The notes beneath the pieces are model-generated. The model was not told where the DNA came from, made no database searches, and saw only the letters and a list, made by a program, of their open reading frames with translations. Below are positions 34,668 through 45,038 of a stretch of 64,000 nucleotides of DNA, in pieces. A program made the position numbers and the translations under genes. This stretch comes from Impatiens glandulifera (Eukaryota > Streptophyta > Magnoliopsida > Ericales > Balsaminaceae). Positions within the stretch are counted from its first letter, which is position 1; every line of letters begins with the position of its first letter. The stretch covers positions 37,581,758 to 37,645,757 of the forward strand of contig NC_061862.1 of the NCBI RefSeq assembly GCF_907164915.1, given 5' to 3'.

Positions 34668-37253
34668 ATGGGTCGTGATTCGGCATTGTTCAAACTCTAC
34701 TCTCAAGTGGATTTCGAGGAAATCCGGCTGAATGGGACGACCGAGGCGAAAGTAGTCATTGACCGGCTGATTAAAACCGGTCTGGGATATTTCCTAGGCG
34801 GTCCTCACGTCATTTACAAAGATGCGGTCGAAGAATTCTTCAACACCGCAACCATCGCCTACGACAAGATCATCGCGACGGTTTGCGGTTCCCAAATCGA
34901 GATCACCGAAGCATTGGTGGCCGAAAGCTTGCATCTCCCAACAACTGGCCAGGATGCAACAGAAGAAATAGAGTAGGACACCTTTGAGGCGGCTTGCCAC
35001 ATTTTATCGGCAACCACTGAGCCGATCACAACATCCAGAAGTAAACAAATGCTGAAGCCGGAATATATCCCGACATGTGACGTTTTCGCCAGAGCGATAC
35101 TGGCGAGGGGAGGAAATTTCAGCAACCTCACCAAAGACAAAATCAAGATGTTGATCGGTCTGTTGGAAGGAAAAGAGGTCAACTGGGCGAGATCAGTGTT
35201 CGGCAACCTCATGGACATGGTCAAACCAGATTCAACCCGGTCGTGGGGATACGCCGTGCCCCTCGGAAAGATCTTCCTCCACTTGAACCTCAACGTCGGT
35301 CCCGGTGTTGCGGTAGCAAAACGTTGCCTCATTAGATCGAGGCAATTCCTTCCAAGAACGCAACCGGCCTCCAGTTCCACAGGTGGCCGAAAGAAGAAAG
35401 CCGCAAAGAAAGATGCCCCGGCAAAAGCAAAGACCGGAGGAAAGGGGAAAGAAAAGATAAACTTCGTAGACCCACCACAACAAACAGAAGATGAGGAGTG
35501 GGCCCCTGAGGAAACCGACACGGAAAGGACCGATGATAGAACGGTCAATGACGACGATCATTCGGCTCGGAGTCCGAACGATGCCGAACAAAGCGCCAAT
35601 CCTGATGAAGGCTACAACAAGGAAGAGGCCGACGAGGCCGAGGCCGAAAGATTAGCCCAGAAAATCTTTCAGGGCATTAACAAGCGAGACGAGGACGTTA
35701 TAGACCTATATTTGGAGTGGCATGAGCACCGGTTCAGTACAAAATATAAAGAAATCCTACCGAGCTTCCCGCAAAAGGATTGCATCGACAGATTGGAGGA
35801 AGTAGAGGACATGATCTTGCGCCTCACAAAATCCAACACAATTCAGGAGGTACAAAGCCGAACCTGTCTCCTGATACCGAGAAGCCATCTTCGGAAACTA
35901 AGAAGGCGCATCCGGAAAATTAAGGAAGAGTATAACGAGGGGGGATCGGTGGACACCATAGCACCGCGGGTGTTAACAAAGCTTGCAAAAGGCAAACTGG
36001 AAATACTTCAAGAAATAGAGCGGCTGGAAGCAATATGCAACCAAAAGCAAGTACCGGTATATACTGCTCCGGTAATCGAAGAATTTCCAGTTAATTGTCC
36101 AACACCTCCAAGGGAGGTTGAGGTACCGATCTTGGAGGTTGAGGTACCTATATTAGAAGTTGAGGTACCGACCTTAGAGGATGCGGCACAATTAGAACTT
36201 CCAAATGAAAATGCTGCACCGATAGCTTCCAGTGACAGAGCCGATCCTGATCCCACCGAGCACGCGCCTCCCTCACCACCGGAAGTCACCGCTTCGGACC
36301 CTACTAAAGAATGGGCTGCTAAAGAATGGGTTGAGGACCGACTTCAGCAGCTTGAGGCATCCATATCAGAGCGGATCGATGACCACGTACAAGAACACGA
36401 CGTGTCCAAGTTTCAACCATTCAAGGATAGATGCAACAACATAATTGATTCGGCCATGAAGTTCACCGACGTGACAAAGCAGCTGCTGGATCAACATCAA
36501 GCACGTCTCTCAGAACTCGGCGCCGGTCTGTGGGAAGAGGCCGGTGAGCGCGAAAAATGTGTTCAGCGAACCGCAACTCTGGAGGATGTGACCTCAAACT
36601 TAAAGAAGGATCTCGAACGGGTCGACACGACAATCGACCGGGTCTCAGTACTCGAAAAGACAAACGAAAGTCTTGTGGCCGAAGTAAAGGCCCTTACCGA
36701 ACAGATGGCCGAAATTCTAAAGGCTAAGGAGAACGCGGACGCCGCGACTATAGAGGCGGATGCTCAAGTGGCTAAAAGGGTCCAGGATGCGCTGGACGCC
36801 GAAGCTAGCAAAGATAAAGAGGCGCTGCGATCGTCTCAGCTGACCGAAGCGGAATTGGAAGCCGCACGAATTCAAAGAGGAGAGGCCCTATTCCCAGGGT
36901 TTGCTGATAAAGTGGCCAACCAAGCTGCGGAGGATACCGCACGGTTGGAAAGGGAAGCACGGAGGCTGGAAGCCTATGCAAAGGATAACGAGAAGAAAAA
37001 GAAGGCGGCCGCCTCCGCTTCAGCACCGAAAAAGAGAAAGAGGGTGGCTCCTAAGAAAGTTCAGATAGCCGAGATGTTCAATGAAATCTCTGAACCGGTT
37101 ACTACGGGTACTTCGCAGCAAGCCGACCTAGTCGAGGACGAAGTCGAGGAACAACTGCGGTCCCGGTCTAAAAGGCAACGATCCTCCCAACAGACCGGGC
37201 AACAGCAACCGAAGAAAAAGAAGAGTGCCTATGACTTCACAGATTCTGAATAG
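34668..37253 (+). CDS. Accessory protein ORF4 of the SIRE-like element (about 861 codons), one internal TAG
   Basis: ATG 34668 (MGRDSALFKLYSQVDFEE) opens the third copy of the accessory domain: KTGLGYFLGGP, EFFNTATI, LHLPTTG, FARAILARGGN, VNWARSVFGNL and RSWGYAVPLGK. An in-frame TAG (34974-34976, codon 103, followed by GAC) interrupts it; the frame is open on both sides. Downstream come basic and acidic stretches, three tandem EVEVPIL repeats (about 36119-36180), a long Glu/Lys/Ala-rich probable coiled coil (about residues 540-780), and a tail with PKKRKRVAPKK, which looks like a nuclear localisation signal, then RSRSKRQR. This is the largest of the three accessory proteins and the only one with a coiled coil. 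The tail suggests nuclear or nucleic-acid work; nothing shows enzymatic motifs. Confidence 0.8.
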
Positions 37254-37554
37254 GGACTATCCTTCTTTCTTTTATTGGTCTTAGTATTTTTATATGTTTT
37301 GTCTTTTCCGGTCATCTATAAATATATATAAAGTTATTTTTGAATCCGGCCTTATTTTGCATTTCTACTTAGTTTTGATAATTTTAAATAAAATAATCAA
37401 AAAGGGAGAAATTGTTAGATAAAAGATAAAGACTCTTCCAAAACTTCTCTCTCAAAATTTTTTTCAAAAACCGGCCAAACAAAACAACCGGCCTACGGTT
37501 GCAAACTTACATGATTTTGATAATTTTAAATAAAATAATCAAAAAGGGAGAAAT
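37254..37554 (+). repeat. 3' untranslated region with duplicated polypurine tract
   Basis: A block of about 56 bases ending AAAAAGGGAGAAATTGTTAG occurs at about 37370-37424 and again at 37511-37566. The second copy runs into the real LTR; the first is followed by only 11-12 bases of LTR-start sequence. Spacing between the two TGTTAG words is 142 bases. Confidence 0.8.
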
Positions 37555-38804
37555 TGTTAGATAAATTCAGACCGGTTCAAATAAACCTAAGTTAAATAAA
37601 CCTTCCATGCAGGAACAAGGAACCGGACCGGATGAACAAGAGAACCAACTGAAGAAACCGAACCGGTCAAGCTACCAAACCGATCAAGAGTATTCAGAAC
37701 GTGACCGCACAAAGGAAGGATCGGCCAAAGCTCAAAACCGGAACCATCAAACAGCCGATTATCCACAAGACAAGAATAACCGGAAGAAGTCCGGTTACTT
37801 CACTACCAAAAGACATTCGGCCAAGTCAAGCGGCCGACCAGTACAAGAAGACAATTTGGGTATCTGTTGAGAATGATACCAAAGAAACAGACTGAATACT
37901 TCCATATCCATGCAAGTCTGAGGAAAGATTGTAGGCTGCAGAAAACAGTACTACCGGATCCTTCTACTTCGGGATAAGCCAGAAAGGAAATCTTCAAAGT
38001 ACAGACAACTGTCCAAACAGACAGTGCCTACATCAAGTAAAAAACAAACCCGGCAGGTTTGCCTTACAGACCGGCAGGTCTGAGACAGGATACCAGGTCT
38101 GAGACACTGAATCACTGCACCTCTGATCAGCCAATCAGATTCAAGGCAGTGAAATATGACCGTTGGCATATTTCACCTATAAAAGGAGGCAGTTGCAGAA
38201 GAGTAAATGCGGGACATACATTGGGATAACGAGAGCTAAGAGCATTTACTACAAGTGATAACAGTGTGCTATTCTAGAAAGCCTAAGTGTTGAAAGTTAA
38301 AGTGTGTTCTACAATTTCGGTGTAAATTGTAAGAGTGTTATCGAGCAGAAAATAAGTCTCGATCGGCTTGTACTTGTATTCCTTAGTGAATATCCTTCTC
38401 GCGGTTTCGAGAGGAAGGGGTGACGTAGGAGTTTTATCTCCGAACATCCATAAACTCTTTTGTGTTATTTACTTTCTGCTGGCTTCATTATATAACCGAC
38501 TAACTTAACCATACCGCTCCAAACCGACTTTATACTAGCCATACCAAATATCCAGATTACCGAAACCGACCCACCATCTCCAAATCTTCATCATCCGAAA
38601 CCGACCGTGCCTATCATACAAGTGTACCGCTTCAACCTGAAAGCAAACCTCTTCCGCGCTTGAACCTAGTTCAAGGGTTTGTGACAGGTTGTGTAGTATT
38701 GAAACCCCGGTGTTAATCTCTAACCGGATTAACCACCACCCTACGAGTGAGAACCGCTAACCGGTCCAACCCCCGGTCCACCAGCGGCGACCTAGATCCT
38801 AACA
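37555..38804 (+). mobile_element. 3' LTR of the young SIRE-like element
   Basis: Same length as the 5' LTR. The differences I can see are near 37589, 37696, 38034-38045 (four) and 38189. It is followed by AGTTT, the target duplication. Confidence 0.93.
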
Positions 38805-38809
38805 AGTTT

Positions 38810-39059
38810 TAAATGTAAAGCCTTTTGTATATATTGCAAAACACTATGTGAATTTGAAAGGCGATAACGATGAGTGAATGTTTGTAACGATTCTTTATAT
38901 ATGACTAACCCCCACATATAATACTTTAATTTTAAATAAAAACGATGAGTTGAAAAGTGTGCGCATATTTTCCCTTAGGAACACGTATGTGGATAATAAT
39001 GACATTGATCATCATATTATTCATTAAACTTCTCTTCTTAACCAACTTTCAAGATCTAT
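38810..39059. other. Host flank right of the element, no gene seen
   Basis: AT-rich DNA leading to the IST1-like fragment. A first exon for that gene is not recognisable here. Confidence 0.5.
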
Positions 39060-39930
39060 ATGTTCATGACGAATCAGATGAGGATAAAACTACTTAGGAA
39101 TAAGAGGGACGTTGTTGTGAATCAGATGAGGCGTGATATCGCTTTGCTTCTCCAATCCAGTGAGGATGCCACCACCTTTGTGTACGTATTTACACTGTTA
39201 CACACTCATTATCTTTATTTTGAACAAGTGGGTTTATTTGAATTTGTTCTTATTATTGGAAATGGTGAATCTTAATATGTTGAACATTTAATAAGGTAAA
39301 ATAATTTCATGGCTGCAAATGAGTTTCTTGAGCTATTATGTGAACTTATTGTTGCAAGACTTTCTATAATTGCAAAATGCAGGTAATTGTAAATCAATCT
39401 GAATAAATTCTCTTTTTTTTCCTTTCTTTATCATGTTTGTGTGGTTTCAGGGAATGTCTGTTGGATCTAAAAGAAGGAATTGCAAGTCTCATTTTTGTCG
39501 GACCTCGATGCTCAGACATTCCTGAATTGCAGACAATTCACAAAATCTTTGAGAAGAAATACGGAAAAGATTTCGTCTCTGCTGCAACTAATCTCCGACT
39601 AAACTTCGGCGTCAATCGCACGGTATATTGAACTCGATCAAACATTTTTGCCTTCTCCCCTTTCTAGATCATGATTTGGTTAATTTTTGTTTATGGCAGC
39701 TAATTAAAAAGCTTTCTGTTAGAACCCCATCTAGGGAGATGAAATTAAAGATCATGAAGGAGATTGCTAAAGAATATAAGATTGAATGGGATACGACTAA
39801 AACTGAAATCGAGCTTCTCAAACCTACTGAACAACACATTGATGGACCAACTGGGTTTTCTAGTGTCAACAATCTACCACTGAAATTTTCTTTATTACTT
39901 GGATCCCGAGATGGTGAGAGAAGAAGATGA
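39060..39930 (+). pseudogene. IST1-like (ESCRT-III-associated) gene fragment, exons damaged
   Basis: Four exon-like stretches match the IST1/DUF292 domain, whose proteins regulate Vps4 in endosomal sorting. They are 39060-39179 (RIKLLRNKRDVVVNQMRRDI), 39296-39382 (FMAANEFLELLCELIVARL), 39451-39622 (CLLDLKEGIASLIF, PRCSDIPEL, KYGKDFVSAATNLR) and 39700-39930 (LIKKLSVRTPSREMKLKIMK, IAKEYKIEWD). Splice sites are plausible (for example CAG/GGAA at 39450, CG/GTATAT at 39622). The N-terminal piece of the domain is missing, and the second stretch has lost the RVEHIIREEN segment: GGTAAAATAATTTCATGG carries an in-frame TAA. It is therefore a truncated pseudogene or captured fragment. A CACTA-like terminus lies 250 bases downstream. 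Confidence 0.8.
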
Positions 39931-39959
39931 GGTCAGAGCTGAAGAATTAAGATGAATTA

Positions 39960-40177
39960 TTTAATATTATGACCGTGAACATTGGATTTTCTCTCGGTAA
40001 TAAAATTATAATTATCAACAAGGACGGTAACTGCTCTCTGTGAATTTTTTTTACCGACAGTCTTATCACCGACACCTTCTGAGAGCATTTATTTCACTTG
40101 GCAAAAATAATCACCAAGGGAATTTTGGCTTTCTCCGAGGGTTTATGCCCTCGTTAAAAATATTTTTTCTACTAGTG
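39960..40177 (+). mobile_element. CACTA-like transposon terminus
   Basis: The sequence ends TATTTTTTCTACTAGTG at 40177, the reverse complement of the canonical plant CACTAGTAGAAAAA terminus. Subterminal words are typical too (TTATCACCGACACC, TCCGAGGG/CCCTCG). The opposite terminus is not found in the window, so the element is partial or its other end is out of view. Confidence 0.5.
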
Positions 40178-40184
40178 TTGATTG

Positions 40185-42219
40185 TGTTGGGTCAAATTAT
40201 TTTGACTAAGTGTTGAAATAATTTAACCACTAAGATTTTGATGATGAAATGACTTATGAGTTTTGATGCAGCTGTATTGAAACAATATTTCATAAGACTT
40301 GGCTCTAATGAGGGTCAATAGACCGATTTTGGCATTCAATACATAGAATTAGATGTACAGTCTAACTCATCGGAGTTAGACGTATAGTCTAACAAATGCA
40401 TGGAATTAGACGTACAGTCTAACTCATCGGAGTTAGACGTGTAATTAGACGGATGGTCCAATAGATACACAAAATTAGACGTACAGTCTAACTCACCGGA
40501 GTTAGATGTGTAGTCTTATGAATGTAAAGAATTAGACGTAATTCTAATGAATAAACGGAATTAGACGTAAGTCTAATATATTCCGAATTAGACGTATAGT
40601 CTAACTCATCGGAGTTAGACGTGTAGTCTAATAGACTAATAATTAGACGTGTAGTCTAATATATAAAAGTTAGACGTGCGTCTAACTCCTTCAGACAAGT
40701 CTGAGGTAGAACCGTAATTAGACGTGTAGTCTAACTCAGTGGAGTTTGACGTACCGTCTAATGGTTATTGAAGAATTAGACGTGTGGTCTAATTAGTGAA
40801 AGTAAGACGTGTGTCTTACTCCTTCAGACAAGTCTGAGGTAGAACCAGAATTAGACGTGTAGTCTAACTCAGTGGAGTTAGACGTACCGTCTAATGGTTA
40901 TTGAATAATTAGACGTGTGGTCTAATTAGTGAAAGTTAGACGTGCGTCTAACTCCTTCAGACAAGTCTGAGGTAGAACCGGAATTAGACGTGTAGTCTAA
41001 CTTAGTGGAGTTAGATGTACCGTCTAATAGTTATTGAATAATTAGATATGTGGTCTAATTAGTGAAAGTTAGACGTGCGTCTAACTCCTTCAGACAAGTC
41101 TGAGGTAGAACCAGAATTAGACATGTAGTCTAACTCAGTGGAGTTAGACGTACCGTCTAATGGTTATTGAATAATTAGACGTGTGTTCTAATTAGTGAAA
41201 GTTAGACGTGCGTCTAACTCCTTCAGACAAGTCTGAGGTAGACGTAAGTCTAATACTATTAGACCAGACGGTCTAATAGACGTTTTTATTTAAAGGAGAT
41301 GTGTGATTTCATTAGACAGATTTCACAATCCGTCTAACTGAAATATGTTTAATGCTTAATTTAAGCAGTACGCTTGAATCTAGCATTTCACCTACCCACG
41401 TGCTATAGTTGTACCCTACTCCTACTCCACTTTCTAGTGAATATTAGTACAACAACTATATGCAACCAACCAAGGAATGCCACGTAAGAGAATTTTCCTC
41501 ACATTACTTGTTTTGCAGGTACATCCCTGATGGAATATTCGGCGCACTACTAGTGATGTACGGCCACGATCCTTGTGCTCAGAGCCTGCTGTGTACAATG
41601 GAGGCTTTCCAATGGAAGAGTGCCACGTATCATTCTTGAAGATTCGACCGTTCGCTCCTGCTCAGTATTTAACAAATTCAAAGGACAACGGACAATCTGC
41701 CTTAACAAGCACAACTGCTAACCTTACGAACTTGCCAATCTGGAGAGAATTCAAGTCTTTGAATATTCATACTGTGAAGCTGCTTTCTGATTGTACTGTG
41801 TGTGGATCAAGAGAGAGCTAGAATCAAAACACCTTTAGCTGAGTGATATTCTTAATCTTGTAATTGAATAGAAAATGTTCTGTTCAAAAGTGATCTAAGT
41901 GTGTGTAAACTGTATTTGATTCGAATCATATTATAGTGAATCATTATGGTGGTTGGAAGAAGGGGTGACGCAGGAGAGTTTCTCCGAACATCCATAAACA
42001 AACTTTTGTGTTCTTTCATTTCTGTCATCTTTTTATATTTCATCTTGTGCTTCAAACCCAAGTAAACAATTCCGCCTTGAATCTGTTTCAAGTGTTGACA
42101 AGTGTTTGCGTAGAATAGAAAGCGAATTAAATCCTTAACATGATTTCTTTCAAACCGTTTTTCGTAAGCCTTTATCCTTAGCCAGACCCACGTCTCTATC
42201 GATAAAGCCGATCCTATCA
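40185..42219 (+). mobile_element. 5' LTR (2035 bp) of the gag-only element
   Basis: It starts TGTTGGGTCAAATTATTTTG and ends GCCGATCCTATCA just before the primer site. Its middle third (about 40355-41300) is a tandem array of TTAGACGT palindromes. A TATA-like CAGTATTTAAC is near 41666. The stretch AGGGGTGACGCAGGAG (41960) resembles the corresponding part of the 26082 LTR, so the two families share LTR ancestry. Confidence 0.85.
40355..41300 (+). repeat. TTAGACGT palindrome array in the 5' LTR
   Basis: Dozens of TTAGACGTNTAGTCTAA-like inverted repeats are present. From about 40680 they are organised in a 132-133 bp tandem unit marked by CCTTCAGACAAGTCTGAGG, itself a palindrome. Five markers lie near 40687, 40819, 40951, 41085 and 41218. 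The 3' LTR has three. Confidence 0.9.
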
Positions 42220-42220
42220 A

Positions 42221-42234
42221 TTTGTATCAGAACC
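42221..42234 (+). other. Degenerate primer-binding site
   Basis: TTTGTATCAGAACC right after the LTR corresponds to TGGTATCAGAGC, the tRNA-iMet site, with two or three changes. Confidence 0.65.
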
Positions 42235-42264
42235 ATATTTCTATTCTCAAGCCTTTCCTGAAAT

Positions 42265-44059
42265 ATGTCGACCATATCCAAAGATATCAATGCTACAACC
42301 ATTCCAACTTTCTCTCGAGAAAACTACATTGTCTGGAAGAAAAGAGTTCGTGCTCATCTCTCTTCTCTTCATGATGACATGTGGAGCGTTGTCACAGAAG
42401 GTCCTAACAAGATTGATAAGGAGAAGGCTGACTGGACCGTTGATGAAAAGAGGCAGAACAACCTCAACAACATGGCTCTCGATGTTCTGTACAGATCTCT
42501 CGATGACAGTATGTTCAACTACATTATCGAATGCGATACTACAAAGAGGTCTGGGACAGACTCACTCAACTGTGTGAGGGCAACGAACAAACCAAGAAAA
42601 ACAAGATCATGGTTGCCACTCAACATTTTGACAGCTTCAAGATGCGTCCTGGTGAAACAATGAACGATTTCGACACCAGATTCAACAAGATTATCTCCTC
42701 TCTGTCTATCCTAGGCAAGACCTATAGCAACCGGGAGCTTGCTATTAAGGTCATGCGTGCTCTTCCAAGAGAATGGGACATAAAGATTATGGCGATGAGA
42801 GAATCCAAAGATCTTAATAAGATCTCTCTCTTTGATCTCTTTGCTGACCTCAAGGCCTATGAGTTCGAGCTGAACTGTAGGATGGAAGAAGATCAACCCA
42901 TGTCCGTTATCATTGCTAAGGTGCTAGTGATTGCTGAAGAGCCACCAACCGCTCCGGACGTGAAGATTGCAGCTCAGCAGCTGAGCAGCGATGCCATGTC
43001 TCTCTTTGTGAAGAAGTTTGGCGACTTCATGAAGAAGAGCAACTCTAACTCAAACTCTTCAAATTCTAATTATAATAGAAAATCTAAAGCTAATGTTACT
43101 TGTTTTAACTGTGGTATTAAAGGTCATTATGCATCGGAATGCTAGAAGCCAAAGCGTGAAGATGCCAAGGATGATGGAAAAGAGCTGAAGGCTCTTATGG
43201 CTGGTGACGGGAAGAACAGAGGAAGCAGTCGTGGCTCCTATTTTTCATCCAGTGAAAGTGATGAAGAGGAGGTGGCATGCTTCATGGCAAGAGAAGATGA
43301 AGAAAGAACTCAGGAGACTGAGGTATTTGACTTCTCTTCCGAATGGTTTTCAAGGGAACAACTGGTAGCTGCACTAGATGACATGGTCATCGAGTATAGA
43401 AAGCTAGCAGAATCCCTAAATGAAACTAAATCTTCATCAGATGTAAATAAACCAAATCTGTCTAAAGGTGAAGAGTTAAATGATTTTGAAAAGAAGATTG
43501 AAGAGATCTCATCTGAGAATGAGATGATCAAAGAACAGATTCAAACTCTTTCATCTGGAAACAAAAGTTTAAACTATGTTGTCTGTGCATGGACAAGGTT
43601 TGGAGATGCTGTCAAATATCAGATCAGCATGTTGAAACCTGCTGGATCTAGATCCGGATTGGGATTTGATAGCAATGACCCTAACCTGTCATGCAAAAAG
43701 TCAAAATCATATGACAAACTTAAGCCAATAAGTTTTGTCAAAGGAGGTGTAACTGATATTGAATCTGATCCCATTCATGAAGAAGTGGCTTTCAAAAATG
43801 AAATAGTCTATGTTCCGCCTACTGTTGCTGGCTTAAGAATAAGCTAGAAGCAACTAACATGATTGACAATCTAAAACCTGACTCTAAGTCAAGGTGTTTT
43901 AAAAGAAAACCTTCTTCAAAAGTTAAAGGATTAGTGGCTAGCAGGAAATCATCTGCTAAGTCAAAATCTTATGCATTAATCACAACACAAAATGAGAAGT
44001 CCATCAGAATAACTCAGATATGGATTCCTAAGGGACTAATTGATCGAGGGCCCAATTAA
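42265..44059 (+). pseudogene. SIRE-type gag of the gag-only element
   Basis: It starts MSTISKDINATTIPTFSREN. The gag domain (IVWKKRVRAHL, KADWTVDEKRQNN) shifts frame near 42540, where one base is missing in a run of A. It continues in 42531-43145 (VWDRLTQLCEGNEQ, MRPGETM, RALPREWDIK) to a perfect CCHC knuckle, CFNCGIKGHYASEC. A TAG at 43143-43145 follows at once, and the same frame continues to 43847 with an acidic, coiled-coil C-terminus. A one-base loss near 43838 moves the frame to 43859-44059. The end of gag (IWIPKGLIDRGPN) is where SIRE elements normally pass into protease; here no protease, integrase or RT follows. Confidence 0.85.
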
Positions 44060-44909
44060 GTATGGGTACCAAAATGTGTAAATAGTTCCTTTTATAGGTG
44101 ATGCAGGAGGATTGCAGGAAGGAAGCTAGAAGAGTACTCCTCTAAGTACACCGCCTGGAAGATCAACAATGGCATTTGCCATTTTAGTAGAATAAATGTT
44201 TTTATTTGTTAAAAATATTTTTGGTCTTTGGACCACAAAAATTATTTGTTACATTCCTATGTCCATATACATACTGAGAGGGAAAATTACTTTGGAAGTA
44301 AGAATACTCTTTAGACGAATATCCTTAATCAGTCTAACTAGACAAGGGTGTCTAAAAGAAACAGTGTGTACTTAGACGTATTTTTGCTCCAGATCCATTC
44401 ATATAAGTCTATATGTTGAGGTGTTATACCTACGCAATTTGACGGACACGTCTAATAGACGTTAAACGTTTTTACGTCACGAGCAAAAGGATGCTCACGT
44501 CTAATCAACACACATCTAACACGTGGTGTTTATGCAGAATTAGACATACACGTCTAATAGACATTAGACGGATTTTTATAACACGGAATTAGACGTATGC
44601 GTCTAATAGACTCATCCGTCTAATAGACGTTTTGTTATATGGATTTATGGAGTAAGAAAAACGTCAAACTACGTGCCGATTAGACTAATCAAGGACAGTT
44701 GTCCCACGATTGAGAGTTATTTACTTTTCCCGCTCAAAATATCAAACTGTCATCTCTTATTAACATGAAGACACGTGTCTTTCAAGTTTAGAGAAAATGA
44801 CTGATATACCCTCATTTTTAATGATGACTTCTTGAAAAAGGACGTCTAACATTTATTAATGGGCCATACCCCTAGAATAGACAGTTATTCTGTATTTCCC
44901 TCTTCCATC
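44060..44909 (+). promoter_or_regulatory. Internal TTAGACG cluster upstream of the accessory gene
   Basis: Between gag and the accessory gene there is no pol. From about 44310 to 44640 the same palindromic words as in the LTR recur (for example ATTAGACGTATGCGTCTAAT), then an ordinary promoter-like stretch leads to the TATA box at 44910. Shared motifs in two separate promoter regions suggest regulatory sites. Confidence 0.6.
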
Positions 44910-44918
44910 TATATAAGG
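44910..44918 (+). promoter_or_regulatory. TATA box of the accessory gene
   Basis: TATATAAGG about 120-130 bases before the ATG at 45039, followed by a leader with CTCTTTGCATTTCTCTC words. Same layout as ORF3 and ORF4 of the young element. Confidence 0.55.
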
Positions 44919-45038
44919 ACATTACTGCATGAATTTGAAAGTTTTCAATCCTTCAAAATTCTTAAGAACCCTAGTTCTCTTTGCATTTCTCTCACTAAAT
45001 CTCTCTGAAATCCTGTGTCGGTTCATATTCTTTCGAAA

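Larger units (their letters stand above)
26077..38809 (+). mobile_element. Complete, young SIRE-like copia retrotransposon with three accessory genes
   Basis: Two 1250-bp LTRs (26082-27331, 37555-38804) are flanked by the perfect 5-bp target duplication AGTTT (26077-26081, 38805-38809). By eye the LTRs differ at about 7 positions (near 0.6%), so the insertion is recent. Order: LTR, primer site, gag-pol, accessory genes ORF2, ORF3 and ORF4, polypurine tract, LTR. Total size is about 12.7 kb. The gag wording ([30 protein letters not shown]) is typical of the SIRE/Maximus lineage, in which extra ORFs follow pol. Three reading frames are each interrupted by one in-frame TAG; I see no frameshift. 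Confidence 0.93.

Noticed and set aside
32162..37253. Accessory ORFs as envelope genes of an errantivirus-like element
   Set aside because: No signal peptide, cleavage site or convincing transmembrane segment; ORF4 has NLS-like and coiled-coil features instead.
40355..41300. Regularly spaced palindromic repeats resembling a CRISPR array
   Set aside because: The repeats are contiguous with no unique spacers, lie inside a plant LTR and recur in the other LTR.
42221..42234. A start of a pol gene after gag in the 40-50 kb element
   Set aside because: I looked for protease, integrase and RT motifs from 44060 to 45039 and found none.
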